Below, piece after piece: positions 49,788 through 63,500 of a stretch of DNA of 64,000 nt. Location of the stretch: the NCBI RefSeq assembly GCF_000165465.1, contig NC_017455.1:1860001-1924000 (forward strand), in the 5' to 3' direction. Source of the DNA: Halanaerobium praevalens DSM 2228 (lineage in GTDB: Bacteria > Bacillota > Halanaerobiia > Halanaerobiales > Halanaerobiaceae). Below the pieces are notes generated by a model. It saw only the letters and a list, made by a program, of their open reading frames with translations, did not search any database and was not told where the DNA came from. The position numbers were made by a program, and so were the translations under genes. Numbering within the stretch: the stretch's first letter is position 1; each line of letters opens with the position of its first letter.

Positions 49788-49862
49788 TGGAGCGGGAAAC
49801 GAGATTTGAACTCGCGACCCTCACGTTGGCAACGTGATGCTCTACCACTGAGCTATTCCCGC
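49788..49862 (-). tRNA. tRNA-Gly (GCC)
   Basis: 75 nt; acceptor GCGGGAA/TTCCCGC, anticodon loop TTGCCAA, encoded CCA. Last gene of the cluster. Confidence 0.96.
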
Positions 49863-49870
49863 ATATTTAA

Positions 49871-49955
49871 TGGTGGAGGGGAAAGGATTTGAACCTTTGT
49901 AGGCATCGCCGGCAGATTTACAGTCTGCTCCCTTTAACCACTCGGGCACCCCTCC
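49871..49955 (-). tRNA. tRNA-Tyr (GTA)
   Basis: 85 nt with long variable arm; acceptor GGAGGGG/CCCCTCC, anticodon loop CTGTAAA, encoded CCA. Confidence 0.96.
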
Positions 49956-50059
49956 AAATAAAATGTAGGAAGTAAGAGTTAGGAATTAGGAATATTTTCT
50001 ACTAAACTCCTATTCTTCTTCTCATCTGAATATTATTTTTTTCTCCATCCAAATTATTT

Positions 50060-50135
50060 TGGTGGAGATAAAGGGATTCGAACCCTTGGCCTCTACACTG
50101 CCAGTGTAGCGCTCTCCCAGCTGAGCTATATCCCC
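50060..50135 (-). tRNA. tRNA-Ala (GGC)
   Basis: 76 nt; acceptor GGGGATA, anticodon loop CTGGCAG, encoded CCA. A 104-bp AT-rich gap precedes tRNA-Tyr; it holds the repeat described in findings. Confidence 0.95.
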
Positions 50136-50150
50136 ATGGCTAAGAGTTAA

Positions 50151-50227
50151 TGGAGCCGATGACCGGAGTTGAACCGGTGACCTCTTCCTTACCATGGAAG
50201 CGCTGCTACCAACTGAGCTACATCGGC
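50151..50227 (-). tRNA. tRNA-Thr (GGT)
   Basis: 77 nt; acceptor GCCGATG/CATCGGC, anticodon loop ATGGTAA, encoded CCA. Confidence 0.95.
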
Positions 50228-50235
50228 AAAAAAAA

Positions 50236-50312
50236 TGGCGGAGGAGACGGGATTTGAACCCGCGATCTCCGGCTTGACAGGCCGGCGCGTTAAACCGCTA
50301 CGCTACACCTCC
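50236..50312 (-). tRNA. tRNA-Asp (GTC)
   Basis: 77 nt; acceptor GGAGGTG with one T-T mismatch against CTCCTCC, anticodon loop CTGTCAA, encoded CCA. Confidence 0.95.
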
Positions 50313-50383
50313 GTATTTGGATGTAGGAAGTAAGATGCTAATAAGAATCTCTTCTAATCAACAATATACTTCGATTATTTAAA

Positions 50384-50459
50384 TGGTGGGCGAAACAGGG
50401 CTCGAACCTGTGACCCCCTGCTTGTAAGGCAGGTGCTCTCCCAACTGAGCTATTCGCCC
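50384..50459 (-). tRNA. tRNA-Val (TAC)
   Basis: 76 nt; acceptor GGGCGAA/TTCGCCC, anticodon loop CTTACAA, encoded CCA. Confidence 0.96.
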
Positions 50460-50467
50460 GCAAAAAA

Positions 50468-50543
50468 TGGTACCCTCAAGGGGATTCGAACCCCTGCCGC
50501 CAGGATGAAAACCTGGTGTCCTAGACCCCTAGACGATGAGGGC
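50468..50543 (-). tRNA. tRNA-Glu (TTC)
   Basis: 76 nt; acceptor GCCCTCA/TGAGGGT, anticodon loop TTTTCAT, encoded CCA. Confidence 0.95.
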
Positions 50544-50553
50544 ATATATTAAA

Positions 50554-50646
50554 TGGCGGAGAGAGAGGGATTCGAACCCTCGCCAGGGTAAATACCCTGC
50601 TACAGGTTTAGCAAACCCGCCCCTTCAGCCACTTGGGTACCTCTCC
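50554..50646 (-). tRNA. tRNA-Ser (GCT)
   Basis: 93 nt with long variable arm (GCAGGGTATTTACCCTGG), anticodon loop TTGCTAA, encoded CCA. Confidence 0.96.
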
Positions 50647-50657
50647 ATGAATACTTT

Positions 50658-50734
50658 TGGTGGGTCTAAGAGGACTTGAACCTCTGACACTGTGGGTATG
50701 AACCACATGCTCTAGCCAACTGAGCTATAGACCC
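50658..50734 (-). tRNA. tRNA-Met (CAT), elongator
   Basis: 77 nt; acceptor GGGTCTA/TAGACCC, anticodon loop TTCATAC. That loop sequence fits elongator tRNA-Met; the lysidine-type tRNA-Ile usually has CTCATAA. Encoded CCA. Confidence 0.88.
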
Positions 50735-50748
50735 ATGTTATTAATATA

Positions 50749-50825
<77 letters not shown>

Positions 50826-50873
50826 ATCACTACCATCTAATTTTTGCCTGATGTATATATAAAATTTTAAAAA

Positions 50874-50950
50874 TGGTTGCGGGGACCGGATTCGAACCGA
50901 TGACCTCCAGGTTATGAGCCTGACGAGCTACCGGACTGCTCTACCCCGCG
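50874..50950 (-). tRNA. Initiator tRNA-fMet (CAT)
   Basis: 77 nt; begins CGCGGGG with the C1-A72 mismatch of initiators, D-arm GAGCAGTCCGGTAGCTC, anticodon loop CTCATAA, encoded CCA. Confidence 0.96.
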
Positions 50951-50971
50951 CTAAAAATATATAAATTTAAA

Positions 50972-51047
50972 TGGTGAGCCATGGAGGATTCGAACCTCCG
51001 ACAACCTGATTAAAAGTCAGGTGCTCTACCAACTGAGCTAATGGCCC
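50972..51047 (-). tRNA. tRNA-Lys (TTT)
   Basis: 76 nt; acceptor GGGCCAT/ATGGCTC, anticodon loop CTTTTAA, encoded CCA. Confidence 0.96.
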
Positions 51048-51068
51048 AAAAAAGTTGATGAAATTTAA

Positions 51069-51143
51069 TGGCTGGGGCGGTAGGATTCGAACCTACGCGT
51101 CCTGAGACCAAAACCCAGTGCCTTACCGCTTGGCTACACCCCA
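51069..51143 (-). tRNA. tRNA-Gln (TTG)
   Basis: 75 nt; acceptor TGGGGTG, anticodon stem CTGGG/CTCAG with loop TTTTGGT, encoded CCA. First tRNA after 5S. Confidence 0.95.
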
Positions 51144-51170
51144 ATATATTCATCAAGTTTTTTAAAAAAA

Positions 51171-51288
51171 GGACCGGCAGCGACCTACTCTCCCACATCG
51201 TTACCAATGCAGTACCATAGGCGCAGGAGGACTTAACTTTTGTGTTCGAGATGGGAACAAGTGTTGCCCCTCCGCTATTACCACCGGA
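51171..51288 (-). rRNA. 5S ribosomal RNA, operon B
   Basis: Same sequence as 17482-17599. The 23S-5S spacer upstream differs from operon A, but both keep an 8-bp hairpin ATTGTATA/TATACAAT. Confidence 0.95.
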
Positions 51289-51348
51289 AAGCTATAAAAT
51301 TGTATTGTATATTAGACTATACAATCAAAAACACATATAGGAAATAAT

Positions 51349-56138
<4,790 letters not shown>

Positions 56139-56485
56139 AAAGAATTTGAATTTGGCTCATATTATTTAATATAAGCTTTAAACTATAATAATTACTTTTA
56201 AGTTTTAACACTCAAAGTATATTAACGTTGGCTTGCTGTTTAATTTTCAAGGTTCACAAAATCTTCTTTTTATGACGCATTGTCGATTTTGCGTTAGCAC
56301 ATCGAGTGCGTCACCTGCATCTTCTTTTGTAGAACAAAAGGATGATGCCTTGCTAGGGGATTGACCCCTTCGCATAAAACTCTTTTATTAAAACAAATTT
56401 TAAATTTACACTTACTTATTAAAAGCAGTATGTAGAAGTAATTTGTTTTTATAATTCGCTGCGTTTTTTATCAGCGACAATTAAT

Positions 56486-56514
56486 ATTGTATCAACTCAC
56501 ACTCAATTTGTCAA
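56486..56514 (-). promoter_or_regulatory. rRNA operon B promoter, proximal
   Basis: TTGACA (56509-56514), 17-nt spacer, TACAAT (56486-56491); identical to the one at 22794-22822. Confidence 0.85.
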
Positions 56515-56583
56515 GAACTTTTTAGAAAAACTTTAAAAAAGATTTTCTTGCCAAAGCTCATTGATGTCTCAACAACATAAATC

Positions 56584-56612
56584 ATTTTAACATTAAATAT
56601 CTTATTTGTCAA
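56584..56612 (-). promoter_or_regulatory. rRNA operon B promoter, distal
   Basis: TTGACA (56607-56612), 17-nt spacer, TAAAAT (56584-56589). It has no counterpart of the same sequence in operon A. Confidence 0.8.
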
Positions 56613-56694
56613 CAACTATCAACTATTTTTTTTATTTTTTTGAAATTAATAATTAGAAACTTATAAGAAGCAACTTATTTAACTTAGAAAAGAC

Positions 56695-56728
56695 AAAAAT
56701 CTCTACCTATATATAAGTAGAGATTTTT
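56695..56728 (-). terminator. Rho-independent terminator after the dacF-like gene
   Basis: AAAAATCTCTAC / GTAGAGATTTTT, a perfect 12-bp stem with T-run; the symmetry would let it act in both directions. Confidence 0.85.
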
Positions 56729-56775
56729 ACAATAACTAAGTTCAATTATTATTTTTATAATTAATTATAAACTTT

Positions 56776-57912
56776 TTAAATAAGATTAATAAGTTTTCTC
56801 CAAAGGCGAACAATAATATTTGCTTGCTTTATTTCTTCAGCAGCCAATACATTGACTTTAGCGATTTCAGTTTCTCCTCTATATACTTTCAAGTGCCCAA
56901 TAGTTTCACCCTTAGCAATCGGAGCAGTTAAGGAATCATTTACTTCTACTTTTTGAGAAATTTCATTTTCTTTGCCTTTTTGAACCATAATAGATAAATC
57001 TTCAGCTATTTCGCCTACTGCAACTTTATTAGCTGAATTCGCAACTTCTATATTTTGAATTTGCTCACCTGAATTTGCTATCTTCCTTTTAGAAAAACTA
57101 TTAAAACCGTAATCAAGCAGTCTAGTTGTTGCTTCTTCTCTTGCAGTTAATGTTTCTCCCTGCATTACTACAGAGATCAAACGCACATCCCCTTTTTTAG
57201 CAGTTGCAGTTAAACAATAACCTGCTTCTTGAGTATGCCCTGTTTTTAAACCATCCATACTTGGATATTTATTAATTAAACTATTCGTATTTACTAACAT
57301 AGCTTTTCTATTTGGCAAATCAATAGTTTCAGTCCAAATTGAAGCCCAATGTAAAACTTGTGAATGTTTAACTAACTCACGAGCCATAATTGAAATGTCA
57401 TGAGCAGTAGAATAATGATTAGTTGTTGGTAAACCAGTCGAATTAGAAAAATTTGTTGAATCCATTCCTAATTCTTCAGCTCTCTCATTCATCATAGCTA
57501 TAAAATTACTATATGTTCCAGCAATATATTCTCCAATAGCAACACTAGCATCATTACCAGAAGCAATTGTAACTGCCTTAATTAATTTTTCCAATTCTAC
57601 TTGTGTATTTGCAGCTAAAAATATTTGAGATCCTCCCATTGACTCTGCATATCTACTAATTGTTACTTGATCTGTTAAAGAAATACTTCCCTCTTCTAAT
57701 TTTTCCATAGTAATTAAAAGTGGCATAATTTTTGTCATACTTGCGGGAGGTAATTTCCGATCAGCATTTTTTTCAAATAATACTTGACCTGTTTCAGCTT
57801 CTATCAAAAAGGCTGATTCTGGTTTAATATCAAAAGCAAAAGTTGTTGGCAAAATTGTAAGCACCATAAAAATAGTTATTAACAAAATATATAAAACATT
57901 ATTCTTTTTCAT
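56776..57912 (-). CDS. D-alanyl-D-alanine carboxypeptidase (DacF/PBP5 family)
   Basis: 378 residues. A signal peptide (about 1-26) ends near TTFAFD. The penicillin-binding motifs are SMTK in PPASMTKIMPL (near 58), SGN in TIASGNDAS (near 118) and KTG in MDGLKTGHTQEAG (near 223). The C-terminal PBP5-type beta domain follows and ends in an amphipathic helix (IIVRLWRKLINLI) that anchors the enzyme to the membrane. It trims the terminal D-Ala of peptidoglycan stem peptides. It follows mazG by 21 bp. DacF in Bacillus is forespore-specific, but the context does not settle that here. Confidence 0.93.
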   Translation of the reverse strand: MKKNNVLYILLITIFMVLTILPTTFAFDIKPESAFLIEAETGQVLFEKNADRKLPPASMTKIMPLLITMEKLEEGSISLTDQVTISRYAESMGGSQIFLAANTQVELEKLIKAVTIASGNDASVAIGEYIAGTYSNFIAMMNERAEELGMDSTNFSNSTGLPTTNHYSTAHDISIMARELVKHSQVLHWASIWTETIDLPNRKAMLVNTNSLINKYPSMDGLKTGHTQEAGYCLTATAKKGDVRLISVVMQGETLTAREEATTRLLDYGFNSFSKRKIANSGEQIQNIEVANSANKVAVGEIAEDLSIMVQKGKENEISQKVEVNDSLTAPIAKGETIGHLKVYRGETEIAKVNVLAAEEIKQANIIVRLWRKLINLI

Positions 57913-57933
57913 TTTTTAACCTCCTATAAAATT

Positions 57934-58779
57934 TTACTCTTTGGCTTTAGCCTGTTCCCAAAATTGATCCAATTCTACTAAATCATAATCCTCAAAAGTA
58001 GATTTTTTATTTATAATCTTTTTTTCAATAAATTGGAATCTGTTTTTAAATTTCAAAATTGTTTTCAACAAGGCTAATTCAGGATTTATTTTCTTGAATC
58101 TTGCTAAATTAACTACTGCAAAAAGCAAATCACCAATTTCTGTTTCTAACTTTTCTTTTGCACCTGAATCTAAAGTATCTTTATTAAATAAACTATTATC
58201 TGTATTAGCTCCCAAAATTTCTTTGCATTCTGCTAACTCTTCTTCAATCTTATCTAGAACTGGACTTAATTGCTTCCAATCAAATCCAACATCAGCTGCA
58301 ATTTTTTGGATATCATAAGCTTGATTTAAAGCACTTTGACCTTGATTAAACTTATCTAGTATTGATTCAAATTGATTAGTTTTTGCTCTTTCTTCTGCTT
58401 TAATTTTTTCCCAGTTTCTTAAAACAGCTTCTGAGCCAACTATATTTGCTTCAGCAAAAACATGTGGATGACGTCGAATAAGCTTTTCTCTTAAAACAGA
58501 TGCCACATCTCCAAGATCAAAATCTCCCTTTTCATATGCTATTTGAGATTCAAATACAACTTGCAGCAAAAGATCTCCAAGTTCCTCTTTAAATGCTTCT
58601 ATATCATTTTTTTCTAAAGCTTCTACTACTTCATATGCCTCTTCAATAATATTTTCTTTTAAAGAATAATAATCTTGTTTTTTATCCCAAGGACATCCAT
58701 TAGGTCCTCTTAAAACAGACATAACTTGGATCAATTTATCTAGTTCTGCTAAAGTAGCCTCCTTATTTTCTTTATCCAA
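57934..58779 (-). CDS. mazG: Nucleoside triphosphate pyrophosphohydrolase MazG
   Basis: 281 residues from a TTG at 58779 (MDKENKEATLAEL), with AAAGGAGG 7 nt upstream. Two MazG domains: the first has CPWDKKQDYYSLKENIIEEAYEVVEAL with EExxE metal ligands (near 42-60) and EELGDLLLQVVFE (near 75); the second has EIGDLLFAVVNLARF (near 225). It hydrolyses non-canonical or surplus NTPs. It lies between spoVB and dacF, in the mfd-spoVB-mazG group typical of Firmicutes. Confidence 0.94.
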   Translation of the reverse strand: MDKENKEATLAELDKLIQVMSVLRGPNGCPWDKKQDYYSLKENIIEEAYEVVEALEKNDIEAFKEELGDLLLQVVFESQIAYEKGDFDLGDVASVLREKLIRRHPHVFAEANIVGSEAVLRNWEKIKAEERAKTNQFESILDKFNQGQSALNQAYDIQKIAADVGFDWKQLSPVLDKIEEELAECKEILGANTDNSLFNKDTLDSGAKEKLETEIGDLLFAVVNLARFKKINPELALLKTILKFKNRFQFIEKKIINKKSTFEDYDLVELDQFWEQAKAKE

Positions 58780-58841
58780 AATAGTTCCTCCTTTAAATTT
58801 AGCAATCAATAAAAAGATATCATCTAATCATTAAAATACTA

Positions 58842-60473
58842 TTAAATTTCTAAAAATCCTAGTTTGTTTAATAATTTAGCAAGTTTCTTACCTAAAACAG
58901 GTATCATAACTAAGTCATTATATTTAATTTCTTTGAAAATTAAAAGTAAAATAAAATAAAATATAGCAGCTGCCAAAACAGTACTAAAGGTTGCTAGCTG
59001 ATAAAAATAATTAAACTTAAGCATCTCTAGACTATTTAAAGCGATATTATAAAATATTTTAACAAAAAAGCCCATTAAAATAACAGAAACTAAAGGTTTT
59101 AAAATCAAACTTTTAGTATCAATTTTAAATTTACACTCTTTTCTTACATGATATAAATTTAAAAAAGCAGCAATTGCAAAACCAATAGTTGTTCCTAAAG
59201 CAGCTCCTCTAATTCCAAAAGCAGGTATAGCGGTTAAGCTATAATTTATTACAGCATTAAAAATTGCTCCAATCATTAGATTTTTGGCAGGAATTGATGT
59301 TTTACCAATCCCATTCAAAATACCAGTACTTGTTTGTTGTAAAGCAATAAAAAAGACTCCCCAAGCAACAAATTGCAATGGAACTGCTGCTTTTGGCTCA
59401 GCAAAAATAATATCAGTTAATGGTTTTGCTAATAAAAATAATCCAGTAGAAGCTGGCAAAGAAATTAAAACAGTTAACCTTAGAGCAGTCTGAGTTCTAT
59501 AATTAATTAACTTTTGTTTACCAAGAGTAAAAGCCTCTGCAATTGCAGGAACTAAACTGGCTGCTAATGAAACCGTAATAATCGTAGGGAAATTAACCAA
59601 AGGCATTGCTACAGCAGAAAACATTCCATAAAGGGCTGTCGCTTCTCTAACTGCATAACCAGCAGCCTGCAGTCTATTTGGTACAAAAACCAAATCAACA
59701 AGACTCATTATTGGCATCACAAGTGCCCCCAAAGTTATTGGTACAGCAAGTGAAACTATTTTTTGCACAACATCTTTAGTATTTAAGTCAATTGAGTCAT
59801 ACCCTGTTTCTAAAAAAGAAAATATTGTTTCTTTTCGTTTAGAATAAATATATAATAAAATTAATAATCCTGCTAAAGCTCCCGTTACTGCCCCAAAACT
59901 AGCCCCAGCTGCAGCATAATCTAAACCTTGAGGAACTAAAACAATAACTAATCCTACCATTGTAAACATCCGAATAAATTGTTCTAATATTTGTGATTTG
60001 GCAGTTGGAACCATATCCTGTAAGCCTTGAAAAAAACCTCGATAAGCTGCCATAATTGAAACAACAAAAATAGCAGGTGAAATTGCAAGTACAGCATAAT
60101 AAGAACGGGGGTCAAGGGCAAGTAAAGAAATAAGGGGTTTAGCAATTACGGCCATAATTATTGAAATTATTAAACCAACTATAAAACTCATTTTTCTAGC
60201 TACTTTAAATATTTTATAAGCTTCTTTTTTCTTTTCAGCAGCTATTTTATCTGCAATCAATTTAGCTAATGCAACTGGAATCCCAGAACGAGAAATAACT
60301 AATAATACTGTATAAATAGGATAAGCCATTTGATAAAGGCCCATTCCTTCAGCTCCAATAATCCTCGTTAAAATAACCCGGTAACCAAATCCCATCACCC
60401 GGGCTGTTAAGCCTGCTGCTGTTAAAATTGCTGCTCCTTTAATAAAACTTCCTTTTTTGGTGCTTTCCGACAT
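58842..60473 (-). CDS. SpoVB-like polysaccharide/lipid flippase (MVF family)
   Basis: 543 residues from the ATG at 60473, with AAGGGTGG 8 nt upstream. About 14 hydrophobic spans. The start (KGAAILTAAGLTARVMGFGYRVILTRIIGAEGMGLYQMAYPIYTVLLVISRSGIPVALAKLIADK) is that of SpoVB/YtgP/MurJ-type exporters. The likely role is flipping a lipid-linked cell wall precursor, or spore cortex precursors in spore formers. It stands between mfd and mazG as in Bacillus (spoVB next to mazG). Confidence 0.9.
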   Translation of the reverse strand: MSESTKKGSFIKGAAILTAAGLTARVMGFGYRVILTRIIGAEGMGLYQMAYPIYTVLLVISRSGIPVALAKLIADKIAAEKKKEAYKIFKVARKMSFIVGLIISIIMAVIAKPLISLLALDPRSYYAVLAISPAIFVVSIMAAYRGFFQGLQDMVPTAKSQILEQFIRMFTMVGLVIVLVPQGLDYAAAGASFGAVTGALAGLLILLYIYSKRKETIFSFLETGYDSIDLNTKDVVQKIVSLAVPITLGALVMPIMSLVDLVFVPNRLQAAGYAVREATALYGMFSAVAMPLVNFPTIITVSLAASLVPAIAEAFTLGKQKLINYRTQTALRLTVLISLPASTGLFLLAKPLTDIIFAEPKAAVPLQFVAWGVFFIALQQTSTGILNGIGKTSIPAKNLMIGAIFNAVINYSLTAIPAFGIRGAALGTTIGFAIAAFLNLYHVRKECKFKIDTKSLILKPLVSVILMGFFVKIFYNIALNSLEMLKFNYFYQLATFSTVLAAAIFYFILLLIFKEIKYNDLVMIPVLGKKLAKLLNKLGFLEI

Positions 60474-60523
60474 ATTTCCCACCCTTTTAATTAAAACTTA
60501 GTAAATTATAAATAATTTGAAGT

Positions 60524-63500
60524 TTAAATATTTTTTAGAGTTTTTAACATTTTAAATAATTTTTTATCTATCTGTTCTTGCGACTCAATTTTGATTAACA
60601 ACTGGGGTTTCTTAGCAGATTTAATTTTCACTTTTCGCTTATACTTTTGACTAAATTTAACTAATTTACTGCCATTAACAACTTCTGAACTAATAAATTG
60701 ACATTTAATTTTACCCTTTTCTTCTTTGATTAGCTCAATATTTAATTCAGCAGCCAAAAATTTAAGTCGAGATATATTAATCAACCGCATAACTTCTAAA
60801 GGTGGTTCACCAAATCTATCAATTAATTCATCAATTGTATCTAGAGCATCTGCTTCATTTCTTATCGCTTTAATTTTTTTATAAATCTCAATTTTTCTAG
60901 CTTCATATTTAATATATTCATCAGGTATATAAGCATCAAGTTTAAGATCAACTTCTACCTCAATATTTTTCTCTTGCTGCTCACCTTTTAATTCTTCTAT
61001 TGTTCCCTCTAATAATTTAGTGTATAAAGAAAATCCAACTGCTGCAATATGTCCACTTTGTTCTGGCCCTAATAAATTACCAGCACCTCTAATTTCTAAA
61101 TCTCGCATTGCAATTTTAAAACCTGAGCCTAAAGATGAAAATTCTTTAATTGCCTCTAAACGTTTTTCAGCTACTTCAGCCAAAATTCGATCCTTTTCAT
61201 AAAGTAAATAAGCATAAGCAATTCTATTTGTTCTCCCAACTCTACCTCGCAGCTGATATAATTGTGATAAACCCATGCGATCTGCATGATTAATAATAAT
61301 AGTATTGACATTTGGAATATCAAGTCCAGTCTCAATAATTGTTGTACAGACTAGAATATCAAATTTTTGTTGATAAAAATCATACATTATTTTTTCTAAA
61401 CGTTTTTCATTCATTTGTCCATGTGCAACTGCAATTTTTGCTTCAGGCATTAATTTCTGTAATTTACCAGCTGTTTTTTCTATATCCTTAACCCGATTGT
61501 GGACAAAATAAATCTGTCCATTTCTGGCTAATTCCCTTCTAATAGCACTTGTAATTAATTCACTATTATCTTCTTTAATAAAAGTTCTAATTGGATATCT
61601 ATTTTCAGGTGGAGTTTCAATTAAACTCATATCTCTAACCCCAACTAAAGCCATATGTAAAGTTCTAGGAATTGGAGTTGCAGTTAAAGTTAAAACATCC
61701 ACATTTCTTTTTAAATCTTTTAATTTTTCCTTATGAGTAACTCCAAATCTTTGTTCTTCATCAATAATTAATAAACCTAAATCAGCAAAAATAACATCTT
61801 TAGACAAAAGACGATGTGTTCCAATTAAAATATCAATTTCACCCTTAATCAACCTTTTTAATGTTTTTCGCTGTTCAGCGGCAGTATTAAAACGACTTAA
61901 GATCCCAACTCTCACTGGAAATTCTTCAATTCTTTCTGAAAAAGTATTATAATGCTGTTGAGCCAAAATAGTTGTGGGCACTAAAACTGCAGTTTGCTTA
62001 CTTGCCAAAGCAGCTTTAAATGCAGCTCTAATTGCAACTTCAGTTTTTCCATAACCAACATCACCACATAATAATCTATCCATTGGCTTAATTGATTCCA
62101 TATCAGATTTCAAAGCAGAAATCGCTTTTTTCTGATCAGGCGTTTCTTCAAAGGGAAAAGAATCTTCAAATTCTTTTTGCCAAACATCATCTTTTGGAAA
62201 TTGATATCCAGTTAAAGTTTCTCTTTCAGCATATAATTCTAAAAGGCCGACTGCCATTTTTTCTACAGATTGCTGCACTTTTTCTTTAACTTTTTTCCAG
62301 TCACTACTACCTAATTTATATAATTTAGGATTACCAGCATCTGAACCAATATACTTTTGAACAAGATCAATTTTTTCAGTTGGAACATAAAGCTTATCTT
62401 CTCCAGCATATTTCAAAACTAAATAATCTTTATGCTTATTTTGTATTTCTAGAGTTTTAACTCCTAAATATTTACCAATACCATGGTTTTCATGAACAAC
62501 ATAATCACCAGATTTTAAATCATTGACATTAGAAATAGCAACTCCATCTTCAAAATCACCGATTTTTCTTTTTCTTTTCTGTTCATTACCAAAAACTTCT
62601 TTATCACTGAAAACAGCAAGTTTGATATCTTCAAAAATAAAACCTTCAGCTAAACTATTAGCTAAGATAATTATTCTACTTTCTTCAAAATCCTCACCTA
62701 TAATTAAATTTTTTTCTTCCAGAAACATTTTTAAACGTCTTTTTTTACTAGCTGAATTTAAAGTAATAGCTATTTTATATTTCTTTTTTAAAAGTTGAAT
62801 CACTTTTTCACTAAATAATTCTAACTGACCATGAAATGGCTCTAAAGCACTTGTCTTAAAATGAATATCACTTTTTTTAGATTCTTTTTCGTCAAAATCA
62901 GAATTAATAGTAATTATTTGATTTTTTTCAAGTTCAGTTTTCAATTCAGCTTCAGAAATAAAATTGTCTATATATTGGGGAAAAACTATCCCTTGTTCTA
63001 AAAGCCGGTTATATGTTTCTAAAATTTCTTGGTAATAAGAATGAGTTAATTGCTCTATTTTTTTAGGTCTAACTGCAAAAACTATACTTTCTGATAAATA
63101 ATCAAAAAAATTATTAGTCTCTTGATAATAAAAAGGTAAAAATTGTTCAAAACCAGGAAAACGATGTTTTTCTTTTAGATCTTCTAACATTTTTTTTGCT
63201 TTTTCTCTTAAATAACTAGCTTCTTTTTGGCAATTATTTTCTGCAAGCTTTTTGACAGCAGCAGCATAAGCAGCTTCTAGTTTAGGATAAGCTCTTTTAA
63301 TCACCTTTTGATCAATAACTAAATTGGCAAAAGGAGGAATAGTTAGCTTTTCTACTTCTTTTTTAGAACGTTGAGCAGTTAAGTCTATTTTTCTAATTGA
63401 ATCAACTTCATCTCCAAACAGCTCAATTCTAAATGGTTGTTCATCTAAAAGAGTAAAAATATCAATAATTCCACCCCGAATACTATATTGACCTGGAGCT

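Larger units (their letters stand above)
56139..56775 (-). other. Leader and promoter region of rRNA operon B
   Basis: No gene is seen. The leader hairpins and 16S stalk arm are the same as in operon A up to 56549, where similarity stops. Beyond are a second promoter and the terminator of the dacF-like gene; the rest is AT-rich. Confidence 0.85.

Noticed and set aside
51010-51207. Minus-strand frame of 65 codons
   Set aside because: It overlaps tRNA-Gln, tRNA-Lys and 5S and has no protein-like features.
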